Shown one piece after another: positions 1 to 7,649 of a stretch of DNA of 35,259 nt (the stretch's first letter is position 1; every line of letters begins with the position of its first letter). The notes beneath the pieces are model-generated. The model had not been told where the DNA came from, searched no databases, and was given only the letters and a program-made list of their open reading frames with translations. Made by a program: the position numbers and the translations under genes. This DNA comes from Nevskia sp035651715 (GTDB lineage: Bacteria; Pseudomonadota; Gammaproteobacteria; Nevskiales; Nevskiaceae): NCBI GenBank assembly GCA_035651715.1, contig DASRFD010000034.1, positions 1 through 35,259 of the forward strand, in the 5' to 3' direction.

Positions 1-1184
1 GCCGCCAGGGTCGTGTCGAGCCCGAGCCAGACGGTGAGCAGGCGCGGACCCAGCCCGCAGGCGCCCGCGGCACCGGCCAGGGCTTCGTGACTGGCGCCCG
101 GCAGCGGCGCGCGGATGTAGAGCAGCGGCGCCGTGGCGTGCGCCTGCGCCAGGCTCTGCAAGGCCTTGGCCAGCGTGGGCGGGTCGAGATCGCCCAGGTC
201 CACCGCTCCGGGCATGAAGCGCGCGGCGGGGGCCAGCGGCAGGATGCGCTGCTGGACCGGTCCATCCAGCGTGACCGGCCGGAGGCCCTGCCGGAGCATC
301 GCTTCCACCGCCAGGGTGCAGACGCCGGTGCCGTTGCCGGCGACGATGACATCGCCGTCTTCCACCGGCGGGAGGCATTCCAGCGCGGCCAGGGCGTCGA
401 ACAGCCCGGCGAGGGAGCCGCATTCCACCAGGCCGGCGCGCTGGAACGCGGCGCTGCGCACGGGATCGGTCCCGACCGGCCCGAGGGCGCAGGCGGGGTT
501 GGTCTGCAGCACCACCACCGGCTTGCCGCGCGCGCAGGCGCGCGCCGCGGACATGAACTTGCGGCCGTCGCCGATGCGCCCCAACTGCATCACCACCGCG
601 CGGGTGTGCGGATCGAGCGCCGCATGGTCGAGCAGATCGGCGAGGTCGATATCGGCTTCCGCGCCGGTGATGGCCACCCGGGAAAACCCCAGCCCCCGGC
701 CCCGCGCCCAATCCAGCGCGGTGGCCGCCACGGTCTGCGACTGCGAGAGCAGGGCCAGCTTGCCGGGCAGGATGCGGCAGTCGAGCGTGGTGAGATTGAG
801 CGCGTCGCGGCTGCTCGCCAGCCCGGCGCTGCGCGGACCCAGCAGCCGCAGGCTGAGCCGCCGCGCGGCGGCGACGAAATCGGCCGGGATGGCGTCATTG
901 CCGGGCAGCAGTACCGCGCGCACCCCGCACCGGACCAGCCTGGCCGCTGTGCCGGGATTGAGCCACGAAGCCCCGGCCAACACGGCCAGGTCGCCGTTCG
1001 GCCATGGCGCCTGCTCCGGCGCACACGTCCAGCCGCGGCGTTCGGCTCCGACCAGGCTGCGGCGATCGGCGGGCAGGCTGGCTTCGAGGTTGGCGAGCAG
1101 CTGCCGGGTGGCTGCATCGCGGGCTTCGCCCAGCATCAGCACCCGCCGCGGATGGAACAGCGCATCGAGATGGTAGGTGCTCAT
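1..1184 (-). CDS. Pat-like NDP-forming acyl-CoA synthetase-fold protein, partial (C-terminus outside window)
   Basis: About 394 residues are visible and the reading frame stays open to the window edge. The order of segments matches the ADP-forming acyl-CoA synthetase alpha part: a CoA-binding Rossmann domain (residues 10-115), then CoA-ligase flavodoxin-like domains with SQSQ near 147, LDWARGRGLGFS near 157, RKFMSAARACARGKPVVVL near 208 and AAFQRAG near 245. The usual SHTG phosphohistidine loop before AAF.RAG is replaced by ALGPVGTDP (about 233-241), and the GAS motif reads GEA. Loss of that histidine is typical of Pat-type proteins, where a dead synthetase domain regulates a GNAT lysine acetyltransferase. 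The GNAT domain, if present, lies outside the window. The start overlaps the stop of the HDAC gene as ATGA, so the two form an operon. Alternative: an active acetate-forming ADP synthetase, which the missing histidine makes less likely. Confidence 0.75.
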   Translation of the reverse strand, partial: MSTYHLDALFHPRRVLMLGEARDAATRQLLANLEASLPADRRSLVGAERRGWTCAPEQAPWPNGDLAVLAGASWLNPGTAARLVRCGVRAVLLPGNDAIPADFVAAARRLSLRLLGPRSAGLASSRDALNLTTLDCRILPGKLALLSQSQTVAATALDWARGRGLGFSRVAITGAEADIDLADLLDHAALDPHTRAVVMQLGRIGDGRKFMSAARACARGKPVVVLQTNPACALGPVGTDPVRSAAFQRAGLVECGSLAGLFDALAALECLPPVEDGDVIVAGNGTGVCTLAVEAMLRQGLRPVTLDGPVQQRILPLAPAARFMPGAVDLGDLDPPTLAKALQSLAQAHATAPLLYIRAPLPGASHEALAGAAGACGLGPRLLTVWLGLDTTLA

Positions 1185-2122
1185 GCCGGCAGCTCCTCGC
1201 CGAGAAAGGCGCGGAGAAACGACTCGACGCTGCGTGCCAGCGCGGTGGTGTTGTAACCCCCTTCCAGGGTGGCGACCACGCGGCCTCCGCAGCAGGCTTC
1301 GGCCAGCTGCGAGATGACGCTGCCGATCCAGTGAAAATCGCCGTAGTTCAGGCGCAGATCGCCGAGGCCGTCCTGGGCGTGCGCATCGAACCCCGCCGAC
1401 ACCAGGATCAGCTGCGGCCGGAAGCGCTCCAGCTCGGGCAGCCAGCGGGCCGCCACGGCGTGGCGGAATTCGTGGCTGCCGGCCAGCGGCGGCAGGGCGG
1501 CGTCGACCAGACTGGTGGCCGCGGCGTCGCCCTTCCAATACGGATAAAGGGGATGCTGGTAGGTCGAGCACAGCCGCACCCGCGGGTCGCGGCCGAAAAT
1601 ATCGGCGGTGCCGTTGCCGTAATGCAGGTCGAAGTCGAGGATGGCCACGCGCTCCAGGCCGCTGGCCAGGGCGTGCGCCGCCGCCACCGCGACGTTGTTG
1701 AAGAAGCAGAAGCCCATCGCCGCGCCGTGCTCGGCGTGATGGCCCGGCGGGCGCACCGCGCAGAAGGCAAAGTCGGTGTGGTTACGCAGCACCAGGTCCA
1801 CCGCCAGCACCCCGGCCCCGGCGGCGCGCAGCGCCGCCTCGGCGGTGTAAGCGTTCATCCAGGTGTCGGCGTCGACCCGCACCGTCGCGTCGCCGGGCAC
1901 GGCTTGCAGCACGAAATCCACGTGCTCCGGCGTGTGCACCCGCAGCAGCGCCTCGCGCGCCGCCCGCGGCGCCTCGTGCCGGTCCAGGAAGTAGCCCAGG
2001 CTGGTGGCGACCAGCCGGTCTTCGATGGCCTGCAGCCGCTGCGCGCACTCCGGGTGCCCGGGCTCCATCTGGTGCTTGAGGCATGCCGGATGAGTGATCC
2101 AGGCAGGCGGGCGTGCGCTCAT
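1181..2122 (-). CDS. HDAC/AcuC/acetylpolyamine amidohydrolase-family deacetylase
   Basis: This is a 313-residue zinc deacetylase of the arginase/HDAC fold. RPPGHHA is at 124-130, the zinc ligands are D165 and H167 (DFDLHYGNGT) and D246 (SAGFDAH), and the active-site tyrosine is in LEGGYN (Y290), so the catalytic set looks complete. Longer starts exist at 2152 and 2179. The one at 2179 lies at the edge of an FNR-type box and the one at 2152 lies at the predicted -10, so I chose ATG 2122, about 22 nt after the predicted transcription start. It overlaps the downstream Pat-like gene by 4 nt. AcuC-type members deacetylate acetyl-CoA synthetase in Bacillus (established knowledge). Pairing with a Pat-like gene, and an acs elsewhere in the window, suggests a protein deacetylase. 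Acetylpolyamine hydrolysis remains possible. Confidence 0.88.
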   Translation of the reverse strand: MSARPPAWITHPACLKHQMEPGHPECAQRLQAIEDRLVATSLGYFLDRHEAPRAAREALLRVHTPEHVDFVLQAVPGDATVRVDADTWMNAYTAEAALRAAGAGVLAVDLVLRNHTDFAFCAVRPPGHHAEHGAAMGFCFFNNVAVAAAHALASGLERVAILDFDLHYGNGTADIFGRDPRVRLCSTYQHPLYPYWKGDAAATSLVDAALPPLAGSHEFRHAVAARWLPELERFRPQLILVSAGFDAHAQDGLGDLRLNYGDFHWIGSVISQLAEACCGGRVVATLEGGYNTTALARSVESFLRAFLGEELPA

Positions 2123-2178
2123 TTCGGTGCTGTCGTTCGAATCCGCAGCCATGCTGGCCGGGGAACGCCTCGGCCGCA

Positions 2179-2192
2179 TTGATGCACGTCAA
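2179..2192 (-). promoter_or_regulatory. FNR/FixK/ANR-type box upstream of the HDAC/Pat operon
   Basis: On the minus strand it reads TTGACGTGCATCAA, a full match to TTGAY-N4-RTCAA. Centred at -41.5 it predicts transcription start near 2144, with a weak -10 (CAGCAT) at 2156-2151. The only gene it can serve on this side is the HDAC operon. Confidence 0.7.
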
Positions 2193-2199
2193 GCCGAAG

Positions 2200-2215
2200 G
2201 CCGGGCTTGCCCGGC
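2200..2215 (-). terminator. Possible terminator after the GGDEF gene
   Basis: Inverted repeat GCCGGGC/GCCCGGC with a two-base centre, just after the stop of the GGDEF gene at 2223. There is no T-tract. It would separate the hibernation operon from the HDAC promoter. Confidence 0.35.
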
Positions 2216-2222
2216 GGGCAGC

Positions 2223-3773
2223 TCAGGGGGACATCGCGGCGATTCCGGGAGCCTCGCCGCCAGTGCCCTCGCAACGGTTGCGGCCGCCGCGCTTGGCCCG
2301 GTACAGCGCCTCGTCGGCCAGGCGTATCAGGGCGTCCGAGGTTTCGGCGTCCTGGGGCAGGGCGGCGACCCCGGCGGACACGGTGAGGAACGGCAGCACC
2401 CCGCCGGCGTGCGGAATGGCGGTGCGCGACCATTCCTCACGGACCTCGTTCGCCCGTTCCAGCGCCGCCGCCGGCTGGGTTCCCGGCAGCACCAGCGCCA
2501 GTTCCTCGCCGCCGTAGCGACAGGCGATGTCGCCGCTCCTGGCGTGCTGCCGCAGCACCTTGGCGAATGCGGCAAGAGCGGCGTCTCCGGCCGGATGCCC
2601 GAACCGGTCATTCACGGCTTTGAAGCGGTCCAGGTCGAACAGGACCAGGCAGAGCGGAGCGCCGCTGCGTTCGGCGCGCGACTGCTCGATCTTCAGGCTC
2701 TCGGTCAGGAAGCGCCGGTTGAACAAGCCGGTCAGCTCGTCATGCACCGAAAGCGCCCGCAGCTGGTCGTGCAGCATCAGGTTCGAGGCAATGAGCCCGG
2801 TCCGCGTCGCCAGCGTCCTCAGCAGCGCCATCGCCCCGTCGGCCTCGTCGATGGCCAGGTCGAGAATCTGCAGGATCCCGCGCGGTTCGTGCTCGGCGGG
2901 GATGGGCACGCAGATGTGCGGCCGATGCGGTTCGAACAGCCTGCAGGGGGGCTTGGGCGTCGCCGCGTCGTGGCTGCGCAGGGACGGGCAGTCCTCCCGG
3001 CGCTTCAACGCGCATCCGTCGAACTTTCCCCAGAGCCCGGCCGGCTTGAGGTGGCCGCTGTCCGGGTCGGCCAGCAATACGGCACCGGAGGATGCGCCGG
3101 TGATGGCCCGGGCGCCGGAAGCGGCGAGCGCCCCGAGCTCCGACAGCGTGCGGCATGCCTGCAGGTCGTTCGACATGTGGTCGAGCAGCTCCAGGGCGGA
3201 CCGCTCCCGCCGCAGAAGGTGAATGACCTGTTCCTGGTTGTCGATCCGGGCGGTGATGTCGTCCGAGGCCGCCAGGGCCTGGTAGTCGGACAGGCGCGCA
3301 TGAATGAGCGTCTTCAAGCGTCGCGCGGATAGTTCCGTCTTCTCCCTGTAATCATTGATCCCGTATCGGGCGACGACTTCTTCTTCCTGCACGCTGCCGG
3401 GCTGGCCGGTGCGCAGGACGATCCGCGTGCGGCTGTTGCCCAATTGCTGGCGGATGGCTTCGACCGCCAGCAGCCCCGCCTGCTCCGATTCCATCACCAC
3501 GTCCATCAGGACCACGGCGATGCCCGGATCGTTTCTCATCATCTCGGTGGCTTGCGCGCCGGAATAGGCGTCGAGGATCTCCAGCGGCCGGCCGTGCACG
3601 ACGTAATCGGACAGCACCAGCCTGGTCACCGCATGCACGTCCGGCTCGTCGTCGACGACCAGGATCTTCCAGGGGAGCGCCGGAGCCTCGGCCCGGGCTT
3701 CTTCGGCAAAGCGGAGGGTTCCGCTCGCGTTGGCGGAATCCGGCTGCGACTCGTTGTTCACTGTCCCCCGCAT
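2223..3773 (-). CDS. Receiver-GAF-GGDEF diguanylate cyclase
   Basis: The protein has 516 residues. Residues 36-155 form a response-regulator receiver (VVDDEP at 39-44, phospho-acceptor D91 in VVLMDVVM) resembling receivers that precede GAF or HD-GYP outputs. A GAF-like segment follows (about 200-345), rich in Cys and His (CALKRREDC, PPCRLFEPHRPH). The C-terminal GGDEF domain carries GGEEL near 438, a tolerated variant of GGEEF, and an RSGD inhibitory site five residues before it, so active and feedback-inhibited c-di-GMP synthesis is expected. ATG 3773 was preferred over 3794 because GGGGGCG precedes it. It follows oleate hydratase by about 54 nt on the same strand and is the likely last gene of the hpf operon. 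No cognate kinase is adjacent. FixL or another kinase could phosphorylate it (inference). Confidence 0.9.
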   Translation of the reverse strand: MRGTVNNESQPDSANASGTLRFAEEARAEAPALPWKILVVDDEPDVHAVTRLVLSDYVVHGRPLEILDAYSGAQATEMMRNDPGIAVVLMDVVMESEQAGLLAVEAIRQQLGNSRTRIVLRTGQPGSVQEEEVVARYGINDYREKTELSARRLKTLIHARLSDYQALAASDDITARIDNQEQVIHLLRRERSALELLDHMSNDLQACRTLSELGALAASGARAITGASSGAVLLADPDSGHLKPAGLWGKFDGCALKRREDCPSLRSHDAATPKPPCRLFEPHRPHICVPIPAEHEPRGILQILDLAIDEADGAMALLRTLATRTGLIASNLMLHDQLRALSVHDELTGLFNRRFLTESLKIEQSRAERSGAPLCLVLFDLDRFKAVNDRFGHPAGDAALAAFAKVLRQHARSGDIACRYGGEELALVLPGTQPAAALERANEVREEWSRTAIPHAGGVLPFLTVSAGVAALPQDAETSDALIRLADEALYRAKRGGRNRCEGTGGEAPGIAAMSP

Positions 3774-3827
3774 GGTCGCCCCCAAAGCGCGCATTTGTGC
3801 CGCACGCTCGAGTGCGTTCCGGGGCTG

Positions 3828-5414
3828 TCAGGCCGCCAGGGTTTTCAGGCCGGCCAGGACCGTCCTCGGATCGGAGATGCCGTGGAAGATCGCGGGTATC
3901 TCCTTCTCGATCCCGAGCAGGCCGTAAACGGCGTGCATGGCGGTGCGCACCGAATACTCTACGGTAAATACCACATCCTGTGGAATCTCGACGTATTGCC
4001 CCAGGAAGGCGAAATTCTCGGCCCCTGGTGGAATCACTGCAGGGCGGTCGCCCTCGGCGCGGCACTGAAACTCGCTGGTGATGTAGGGCATCATCACCGG
4101 GATCACGGTGGTGGTGCGGCGCACCTCCTCGAGGATGTCCTCGAAACCGAGCTGGTGGACCAGCTCGGTGAGGATTTCCTGGCCGCTGCACTGCGCCATG
4201 GGCTTGCGCAGGTAGTCGCCGGGCTGGTCCACGAACAGGCCGTAGCCCCAGAGCGTATACACCCCGTCGGGCTGCCCCTCGAAGTGCGGCGGCCGCGGTA
4301 CCACGATGGACATCAGCCAGCCCGAGTCCTTGAAGGTCATCAGGCCGCCGGTGCCGGGGCTGTTGCCCGAATACCGCTCGATGCGCTCCACCAGGACCGG
4401 GCTGCGCATGGTCAGGGTGAAGGACTCCCACTTGGTCCGGTCGACCTCGCCGCAGAACACCTGCGGCCGTCCCAGGCCCTCGGCCTTGCGGGCCAGGTTG
4501 CACCAGAGCGTCCAGGCGCCGTCGCGCGGGTCGCGGACCAGTTCGGGGGCGTGATGGTCGTCGCCCAGGGTGGCGTCCGCGGTCATCGAGCCGATGGTGA
4601 TGAGCGCGATGTCGTCGGGGCCGACGCCGTAGTCCAGGCTGTGACCGCCACGCCGGGCATGCAGCCGGGTGATGCGGCGGAAGGCGGCGGCGCCGTCGAA
4701 GTCCGCGTCGACGATCCGCACGCCGTATTCGAACACCACGCCGCGTTCCTCCAGCCACCGCTGCATCGGCCGCACGATCGAGTCGTACTGGCTCAGCGGG
4801 CTGCGGCGCACGCCGCCCAGGGTGTGAATGCGCGGGAACTCCTGCAGGAAGCGCAGCATGTAGCGCCGCAGTTCGGCGGCGCTGTGCCAGTTCTGGAAGG
4901 CGAAGGTGGTGCGCCACAGGGCCCAGAAATTGGTGTCGAAGAAATGCGCCGAGAAGCACTGGTCGATGCGCTTGATGCCCAGAGCATGTTCGGAGCTGGT
5001 CAGCAGGCGGATGAGTTCGGCCCGGTCCGTCATGCTGAAGCCGAGATCGGCGGCGTCGAGGATGCAGTGGTTGCGGTCGATCAGGCGGGCATGGGCCTCG
5101 GAGCGCCAGACGCGGTTGAAGTCCCACAGTTCACGCTTCACCGACATCCCGGGTTTGCGCAGGGACGGGATGCCGTCGAGCACATCCCACAGGCAGACAT
5201 AGGTCTCCTCAGTGAGCATGCGCCCGCCGCGGCTGACGTAGCCGCGCACGGCATCCCCGGAGCCGTCGAGGGCGCCGCCCGCCAGCGGCAGCTCTTCCAG
5301 GATGTGGATGTTGCTCCCCGGCAGGCCAGCGTCGCGGATCAGCAGGACGGCAGCGGAGAGGGCGGCGATGCCGCCGCCGACGATGTAGGCCTTGCCCCGG
5401 CCTTGCTGCGTCAT
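3828..5414 (-). CDS. ohyA: Oleate hydratase (FAD-dependent, MCRA family)
   Basis: This 528-residue flavoprotein adds water to the cis-9 double bond of unsaturated fatty acids to give 10-hydroxy fatty acids. FAD binding is shown by YIVGGGIAALSAAVLLIRDA at 10-29 and an LEELPLAGGALDG segment. Family stretches such as GGRMLTEETYVCLWD, DTNFWALWRTTFAFQNWHSA and FAFLGQYVEIPQDVVFTVEYSVR are present. The last forms the C-terminal FAD-binding edge. The length is slightly below many family members. It begins 8 nt after the hpf stop and is probably co-transcribed from the FNR-type box at 5850. The reaction needs no oxygen. Family members are linked to detoxification of unsaturated fatty acids. A role in membrane adjustment during oxygen shortage is inference. 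Confidence 0.92.
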   Translation of the reverse strand: MTQQGRGKAYIVGGGIAALSAAVLLIRDAGLPGSNIHILEELPLAGGALDGSGDAVRGYVSRGGRMLTEETYVCLWDVLDGIPSLRKPGMSVKRELWDFNRVWRSEAHARLIDRNHCILDAADLGFSMTDRAELIRLLTSSEHALGIKRIDQCFSAHFFDTNFWALWRTTFAFQNWHSAAELRRYMLRFLQEFPRIHTLGGVRRSPLSQYDSIVRPMQRWLEERGVVFEYGVRIVDADFDGAAAFRRITRLHARRGGHSLDYGVGPDDIALITIGSMTADATLGDDHHAPELVRDPRDGAWTLWCNLARKAEGLGRPQVFCGEVDRTKWESFTLTMRSPVLVERIERYSGNSPGTGGLMTFKDSGWLMSIVVPRPPHFEGQPDGVYTLWGYGLFVDQPGDYLRKPMAQCSGQEILTELVHQLGFEDILEEVRRTTTVIPVMMPYITSEFQCRAEGDRPAVIPPGAENFAFLGQYVEIPQDVVFTVEYSVRTAMHAVYGLLGIEKEIPAIFHGISDPRTVLAGLKTLAA

Positions 5415-5422
5415 CGCGTGGC

Positions 5423-5785
5423 TCAGCCGGCGTCGCGCAGGTCGTGTTGCGCCGGGCGCTCGTGCTCGTGGCGCTTGTCGCTCCAGTTCTCGAGCTGCCG
5501 CTCGGCGACGTCGAAGGCGTCGCGGATGGTGGCATACAGGTCGTGGCCGGAGTCCGCGTCATGGCCGCGGTTGACCGCGATCGCCGACCCGGGCACGGCG
5601 AGCCGGATGTTCACCAGGTAGGCGTTGCCGTGGCGGTGATGGCGGTGCGGGGTTTCCACCGTGACGTGGCAGCCGATCAGGCGCGGGCAGCAGCGCGAGA
5701 GCTTGCTCGCGCGGGTCCGGATCAGGGTATCGATCGGCGTCGAGGACTGCACGTTGCGATAGTCGATTTCAAGGGGGAGTTGCAT
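5423..5785 (-). CDS. HPF/RaiA-family ribosome-associated hibernation factor
   Basis: This 120-residue protein has the S30AE fold pattern: MQLPLEIDYRNV at the N-terminus, a basic central part, and the C-terminal helix DLYATIRDAFDVAERQLENW. Such proteins bind the 30S decoding region and idle ribosomes in starved or non-growing cells (established knowledge). A histidine-rich stretch, PHRHHRHGNAY near residues 46-56, is unusual but seen in this sub-family. The start ATG 5785 gives the natural N-terminus and sits about 30 nt after the start predicted from the FNR-type box. Longer frames begin inside that box and are not credible. It is the first gene of an operon with oleate hydratase and the GGDEF protein. 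The context says it is switched on when oxygen falls. Confidence 0.88.
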   Translation of the reverse strand: MQLPLEIDYRNVQSSTPIDTLIRTRASKLSRCCPRLIGCHVTVETPHRHHRHGNAYLVNIRLAVPGSAIAVNRGHDADSGHDLYATIRDAFDVAERQLENWSDKRHEHERPAQHDLRDAG

Positions 5786-5849
5786 GGTGCTGACTCCGTG
5801 CACGAGTAGTTGGCGTGGGCCAGTATCGGCGGCGGGGTCGGCTGCGGCA

Positions 5850-5863
5850 TTGATGCAGGTCAA
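5850..5863 (-). promoter_or_regulatory. FNR/FixK/ANR-type box of the hpf-ohyA operon
   Basis: Minus strand TTGACCTGCATCAA. Centred at -41.5 it predicts start near 5815, with -10 GATACT (4 of 6) at 5827-5822, placed as in a class II activated promoter. The following bases, TGC, are shared with the box at 2179. Confidence 0.78.
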
Positions 5864-5917
5864 GCTCCTGGCCGCAAGCAGGCCGATCCGGCTCCGCCAG
5901 GTCCACCGCCCGCAAGC

Positions 5918-6493
5918 TCAGGGGCCGGGACGCGGGTCCGAATGACGCCAGTAGCCCAGGAGCGAGAGGCCGCCGATCAGGCCGCCCAGGTGGGCGAAGT
6001 GCGCCACGCCGGGCTGGAAGCCGGTGATGCCGGACCACAGTTCGAGCACGGCGTAGAGGAAAACGAACAGCTTGGCCTTCATCGGGATCGGCGGGAACAG
6101 CAGCATCACCCGGCGGTTCGGGAAAAGAGCGGCATAAGCGGCAAGCACTCCGAACACGGTGCCGGAGGCGCCCAGTGTCGGCACCTTGTCGGTGAGCAGG
6201 CCGGTGACGAGCAGCTGCGTGGCCGCCGCCGTGGCCAGGCTGGCGAAATAGAGCGCGGCGAAGCGCCGCGCTCCGAGCGCGCCTTCGACCGGCCGCCCGA
6301 ACATCCACAGGCCGAACATGTTGGTGGCGAAATGACCGACGTCGGCGTGGATGAACGCGCTGCTCAGGGGTTGCCAGATGCGGAACCCCGATCCCAGCGG
6401 CCACAGCAGCAGCGAGGAAAGCTGGGTGTCGTCCAGCCGGCTTTCGCACAGGAAGGCGGCCAGGTTGGCCAGCAGCAGGGCGTAGGTCAACAC
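5918..6493 (-). CDS. Rhomboid-family intramembrane serine protease
   Basis: This 191-residue polytopic membrane protein carries the rhomboid signature: HxxxN in HADVGHFATNMFGLW (about 49-63), the catalytic serine in GASG (S110), and the catalytic histidine in AHLGGLIGG (about H168). The catalytic Ser-His pair is therefore intact. Rhomboids cleave transmembrane segments of substrates within the membrane. No substrate is evident here. The start is uncertain. GTG 6493 lies 4 nt after the usp stop, TTG 6490 has GAGGG four bases upstream, and the longer ATG 6529 would overlap usp. It is co-directional with and almost touching the usp gene, so it is probably the second gene of the FNR-box operon. 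Confidence 0.9.
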   Translation of the reverse strand: MLTYALLLANLAAFLCESRLDDTQLSSLLLWPLGSGFRIWQPLSSAFIHADVGHFATNMFGLWMFGRPVEGALGARRFAALYFASLATAAATQLLVTGLLTDKVPTLGASGTVFGVLAAYAALFPNRRVMLLFPPIPMKAKLFVFLYAVLELWSGITGFQPGVAHFAHLGGLIGGLSLLGYWRHSDPRPGP

Positions 6494-6497
6494 GCCC

Positions 6498-7451
6498 TCA
6501 GTGTGGCAGGGCGCTGCCGCCCCATACAAGCCTCGGCTCGGCGGCGCCCTCCGGGTCGGGCTTGAGCACGAGCAGGTCGCAGCTTGCGTAGCGGCTGATG
6601 CGCTCGGTGCGGTTGCCCAGCAGCAGGCGCTTCCAGGCCGGCCGTGGCTGGACCCCGATCACCAGCAGGTCGACGCCCCTGGCGCTGGTGAATTCCGCCA
6701 GCGCCTGCGCAACCGGTCCCGGGATGCGATGGCAATGGCCAGCGGGCACGCCCACGCCGCTGGCGAGGACGGCCAGGCCGTCGCTGGCCGGCTCCGCCGC
6801 TTTTTCGCGGGCGGAGCGGTAGTGGCCATGCCGGCTTGCCGCCGTGGCCGGCTGCAGATGGCGGTCCACGTACAACAGGTGCAGTTCAGCTCCCAGGATC
6901 GTGGCCAGGTGCGCGGCCGTGCTCGCGATGCGCTTGCCGAACTGGAAATCCGCCGGCCAGCCGCGCTGGGGATCGACCGCGGCGGCGACGCACAACGGGT
7001 GCGTGCTGCTGTCGCCGTGCACCAGCAGCACCGGCGCATTGCAGCTGCGCAGCAGGCGTCGGTCGGCGCCGCCCGCCAGCACCGCCGCGGCCGATTCCGG
7101 CTCGGCGTCCTTGATCACCAGGCCGGGCTTGAGCGTATTGATCCGGCGCAGCGCCTCGTCGGTGCCGCGCCTGGTCCACACCAGGCTGGTGCTCACCGGC
7201 AAGCCGGTCTCGCGCAGCGCATCGGCTTCCAGTTCCAGCAGATGGCCGAGCTGCTGCGCGTGGCCCTCCCGGGCTTGCCCGGCCTGGCGCCGGAACAGCA
7301 GGCCGGCGAGGGCGATCGGCCGCGACCAGGCGGGCAGGAAGATGTGGAGCGTGGACCCGGTCCTCTCCGCCAGCCGCCGCGCGGTCTCGAACGCCGGGCT
7401 GCGCCGCATGGCGCGGTCCGCGATCAGGAAGATCAATGCTTGTTTGGCCAT
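6498..7451 (-). CDS. Tandem universal stress protein (two UspA domains)
   Basis: This 317-residue cytoplasmic protein is made of two Usp folds. The first starts ALIFLIADRAMRRSPAFETARRLA and ends near VLLVHGD. The second runs from about residue 150 to the end, with VDLLVIGVQ followed by LLLGNRTERISRYASCDLLVLKPD. That matches the end of the nucleotide-binding motif, although the first glycine pair is altered (GVQPRPAWKRLLLGN), so ATP binding is uncertain. The arrangement resembles UspE. In Pseudomonas such proteins support survival without oxygen and are under ANR (established knowledge). An FNR-type box lies 55 nt upstream, and the rhomboid gene follows immediately. Confidence 0.92.
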   Translation of the reverse strand: MAKQALIFLIADRAMRRSPAFETARRLAERTGSTLHIFLPAWSRPIALAGLLFRRQAGQAREGHAQQLGHLLELEADALRETGLPVSTSLVWTRRGTDEALRRINTLKPGLVIKDAEPESAAAVLAGGADRRLLRSCNAPVLLVHGDSSTHPLCVAAAVDPQRGWPADFQFGKRIASTAAHLATILGAELHLLYVDRHLQPATAASRHGHYRSAREKAAEPASDGLAVLASGVGVPAGHCHRIPGPVAQALAEFTSARGVDLLVIGVQPRPAWKRLLLGNRTERISRYASCDLLVLKPDPEGAAEPRLVWGGSALPH

Positions 7452-7505
7452 GGCGACTCCCGGCAGGGGTTTCCCTCACTTTGCCGGCGGATGGATGCGC
7501 GGGCC

Positions 7506-7519
7506 TTGATCTGGGTCAA
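7506..7519 (-). promoter_or_regulatory. FNR/FixK/ANR-type box of the usp operon
   Basis: The plus strand reads TTGATCTGGGTCAA. Read toward usp it predicts start near 7471, with a modest -10 CAAAGT at 7483-7478. Toward fixL no -10 is found at the right distance, so usp is the likelier target. Confidence 0.75.
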
Positions 7520-7600
7520 GCCGGATCGGCTCCATGCCGCTCCGGCGCGGCTTGAACCGGACCGGTGCGGCAGCCGGCCTCCGCCGCTTCCCGCAGCGGC

Positions 7601-7606
7601 TACAAT
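7601..7606 (+). promoter_or_regulatory. Candidate -10 element (TACAAT) for fixLJ
   Basis: TACAAT lies 44 nt before the fixL start. A 6-bp inverted repeat (GCCGCT/AGCGGC, 7583-7600) abuts it upstream. GCCGGC-GCAA-GCCGGC at 7615-7630 can fold into a GCAA-loop hairpin in the leader. No good -35 is seen. Confidence 0.4.
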
Positions 7607-7649
7607 GCCTCACCGCCGGCGCAAGCCGGCCAGCGGGCATTGTGGTGAT

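Noticed and set aside
87..1256. Long plus-strand frames opposite the Pat-like gene
   Set aside because: Gln/Arg/Gly-rich shadow translations of a GC-rich gene on the other strand. The minus-strand frame shows consistent family motifs.
1782..2192. Reading frame starting MTCINAA within the region of the HDAC gene
   Set aside because: Its TTG start is part of the FNR-type palindrome and the protein has no family features; the HDAC frame accounts for the sequence. A similar MTCINAA beginning appears in front of hpf for the same reason.
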